A DNA stretch of 64,000 bases from an uncultured Candidatus Melainabacteria bacterium (lineage in GTDB: Bacteria; Cyanobacteriota; Vampirovibrionia; Gastranaerophilales; Gastranaerophilaceae), in contig CAKVIE010000011.1 of the NCBI GenBank assembly GCA_934754505.1, positions 1 through 64,000 on the forward strand. The letters run 5' to 3'. Position numbers and translations under genes: made by a program. Shown piece by piece: positions 63,440-64,000 of this stretch; within the stretch, counting starts at the first letter, position 1; each line of letters opens with the position of its first letter. A model generated the notes under the pieces. It was not told the DNA's origin. It made no database searches and saw only the letters and a program-made list of their open reading frames with translations.

Positions 63440-64000
63440 CTATTTGTAAATTTCTCTGTATTCCGCAGAATTTATGTAATTTTCAAACCATCTTCTGTCG
63501 TCCTGACCGATACAGCCGTTTTTGAGATGCCATTCGTAGCGTTCGTAATTTGTTTTGAAAATCGGACGAGCCACGATTGAAGTTTTTACTTTCGGAACAA
63601 TTTTTCCTGTGTAACCTCCTGTGGCTTCTCTGCTTCGAGTTCTGTCGGAGTTATTTCAGTTAATTCTTTTTTAATAAGCTCAATATCTTCAAGATTAAAA
63701 TGTTCTTTGACGGCTTTAATAGTTTTCCGTCTTAATTTCGCCTGTTTCTCGATTTTCTGTTTGTAATCTTCAATGTCTTTAATATCACCCATTTCATTAG
63801 CGAGGGGGTGTGTTTCCGTAACTCTCGGTGCATTGCAGATAAACTCGCCTTTAAGAGAATATATTTTTATCGATGTCAAATCCTGCAAATTGTATTTTAT
63901 TATTGCTTTTCCCTTAACTCCGTACAGAGCCTCATCAAAGTAATCAGCTTTTAAAAACCTTATTCCGTTTCTTCCGATGTGTTTGATTTCCTGTGCCATC
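63440..64000 (-). pseudogene. Second Mu/TniA-type transposase, C-terminal part, frameshifted
   Basis: The frame runs in from beyond the right edge. GRNGIRFLKADYFDEALYGV is the C-terminal Mu domain, followed by a helical AKLRRKTIKAVKEHF tail. As written it stops at 63586. A one-base change in the five-A run near 63601-63605 restores a further 50 residues (NYERYEWHLKNG, SAEYREIY), which are characteristic of the true C-terminus, ending at 63440. The catalytic DDE core lies outside the window. Frameshift may be real or an assembly error. Confidence 0.75.

Noticed and set aside
1..64000. CRISPR array
   Set aside because: No regularly spaced identical repeats of 23-47 nt were seen, and no cas gene is present.

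Overview
The window is AT-rich DNA from a low-GC bacterium. The left 5 kb holds ordinary chromosomal genes: a sigma region-4-like protein, a SepF-like division protein, a TPR protein and a signal-peptide M48 protease. Their style fits an uncultured gut lineage such as Candidatus Gastranaerophilales (Vampirovibrionia), but no rRNA or marker gene proves this. From about 7.2 kb onward the sequence is accessory: a very large Mu-like transposable prophage loaded with defence genes.

Region by region. 1-5.2 kb: chromosomal genes, several behind a shared promoter pattern (TGTC-N7-GACA-N11-TATAAT). 5.5-7.2 kb: a short prokaryotic Argonaute whose upstream partner gene survives only as a 3' stub. The stub is cut by an array of three repeats (7213-7327) that looks like a Mu-type or IS21-type transposon end. 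7.4-11.9 kb: an Avs-like STAND NTPase with an N-terminal nuclease domain, sitting with the prophage repressor (11985-12692) on the minus strand. 12.9-17.2 kb: a Mu early region in canonical order (Ner, transposase A, B, a small membrane protein, GemA/gp16, Mor). The transposase has an in-frame stop, and a complete type II hammerhead ribozyme lies between the gene after gemA and mor. 17.3-20.2 kb: decayed DUF3800, DUF1643 and periplasmic-protein genes, a small membrane peptide and an XRE regulator.

20.2-35.7 kb: a seven-gene block that I read as a type 4 BREX system. It comprises a 1282-aa protein joining RNA-polymerase alpha-CTD-like and sigma region-4-like modules, a BrxP-type PAPS reductase fused to a ferredoxin-like domain and DUF4007, a BrxC-like ATPase, PglZ, a short BrxL, a small CXXC protein and a cysteine desulfurase. 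There is no methyltransferase. The sulfur genes suggest a sulfur-based DNA mark, which is inference.

35.7-42.5 kb: leftward head genes (gpG-like, Dam methylase, F, a second PAPS reductase, portal, terminase). 42.7-61.6 kb: rightward protease/scaffold, capsid, tail, baseplate, fibre and lysis genes, interrupted by a DinJ/YafQ toxin-antitoxin pair. Two copies of an unidentified structured RNA motif precede genes at the right end. 61.6-64.0 kb: a second, leftward transposition module (dead tyrosine recombinase, MuB-like ATPase, and a transposase running off the window). No right end of the prophage is seen, so either it lies beyond the window or the second module has disrupted it. Several genes are broken at homopolymers, so some frameshifts may be assembly errors.
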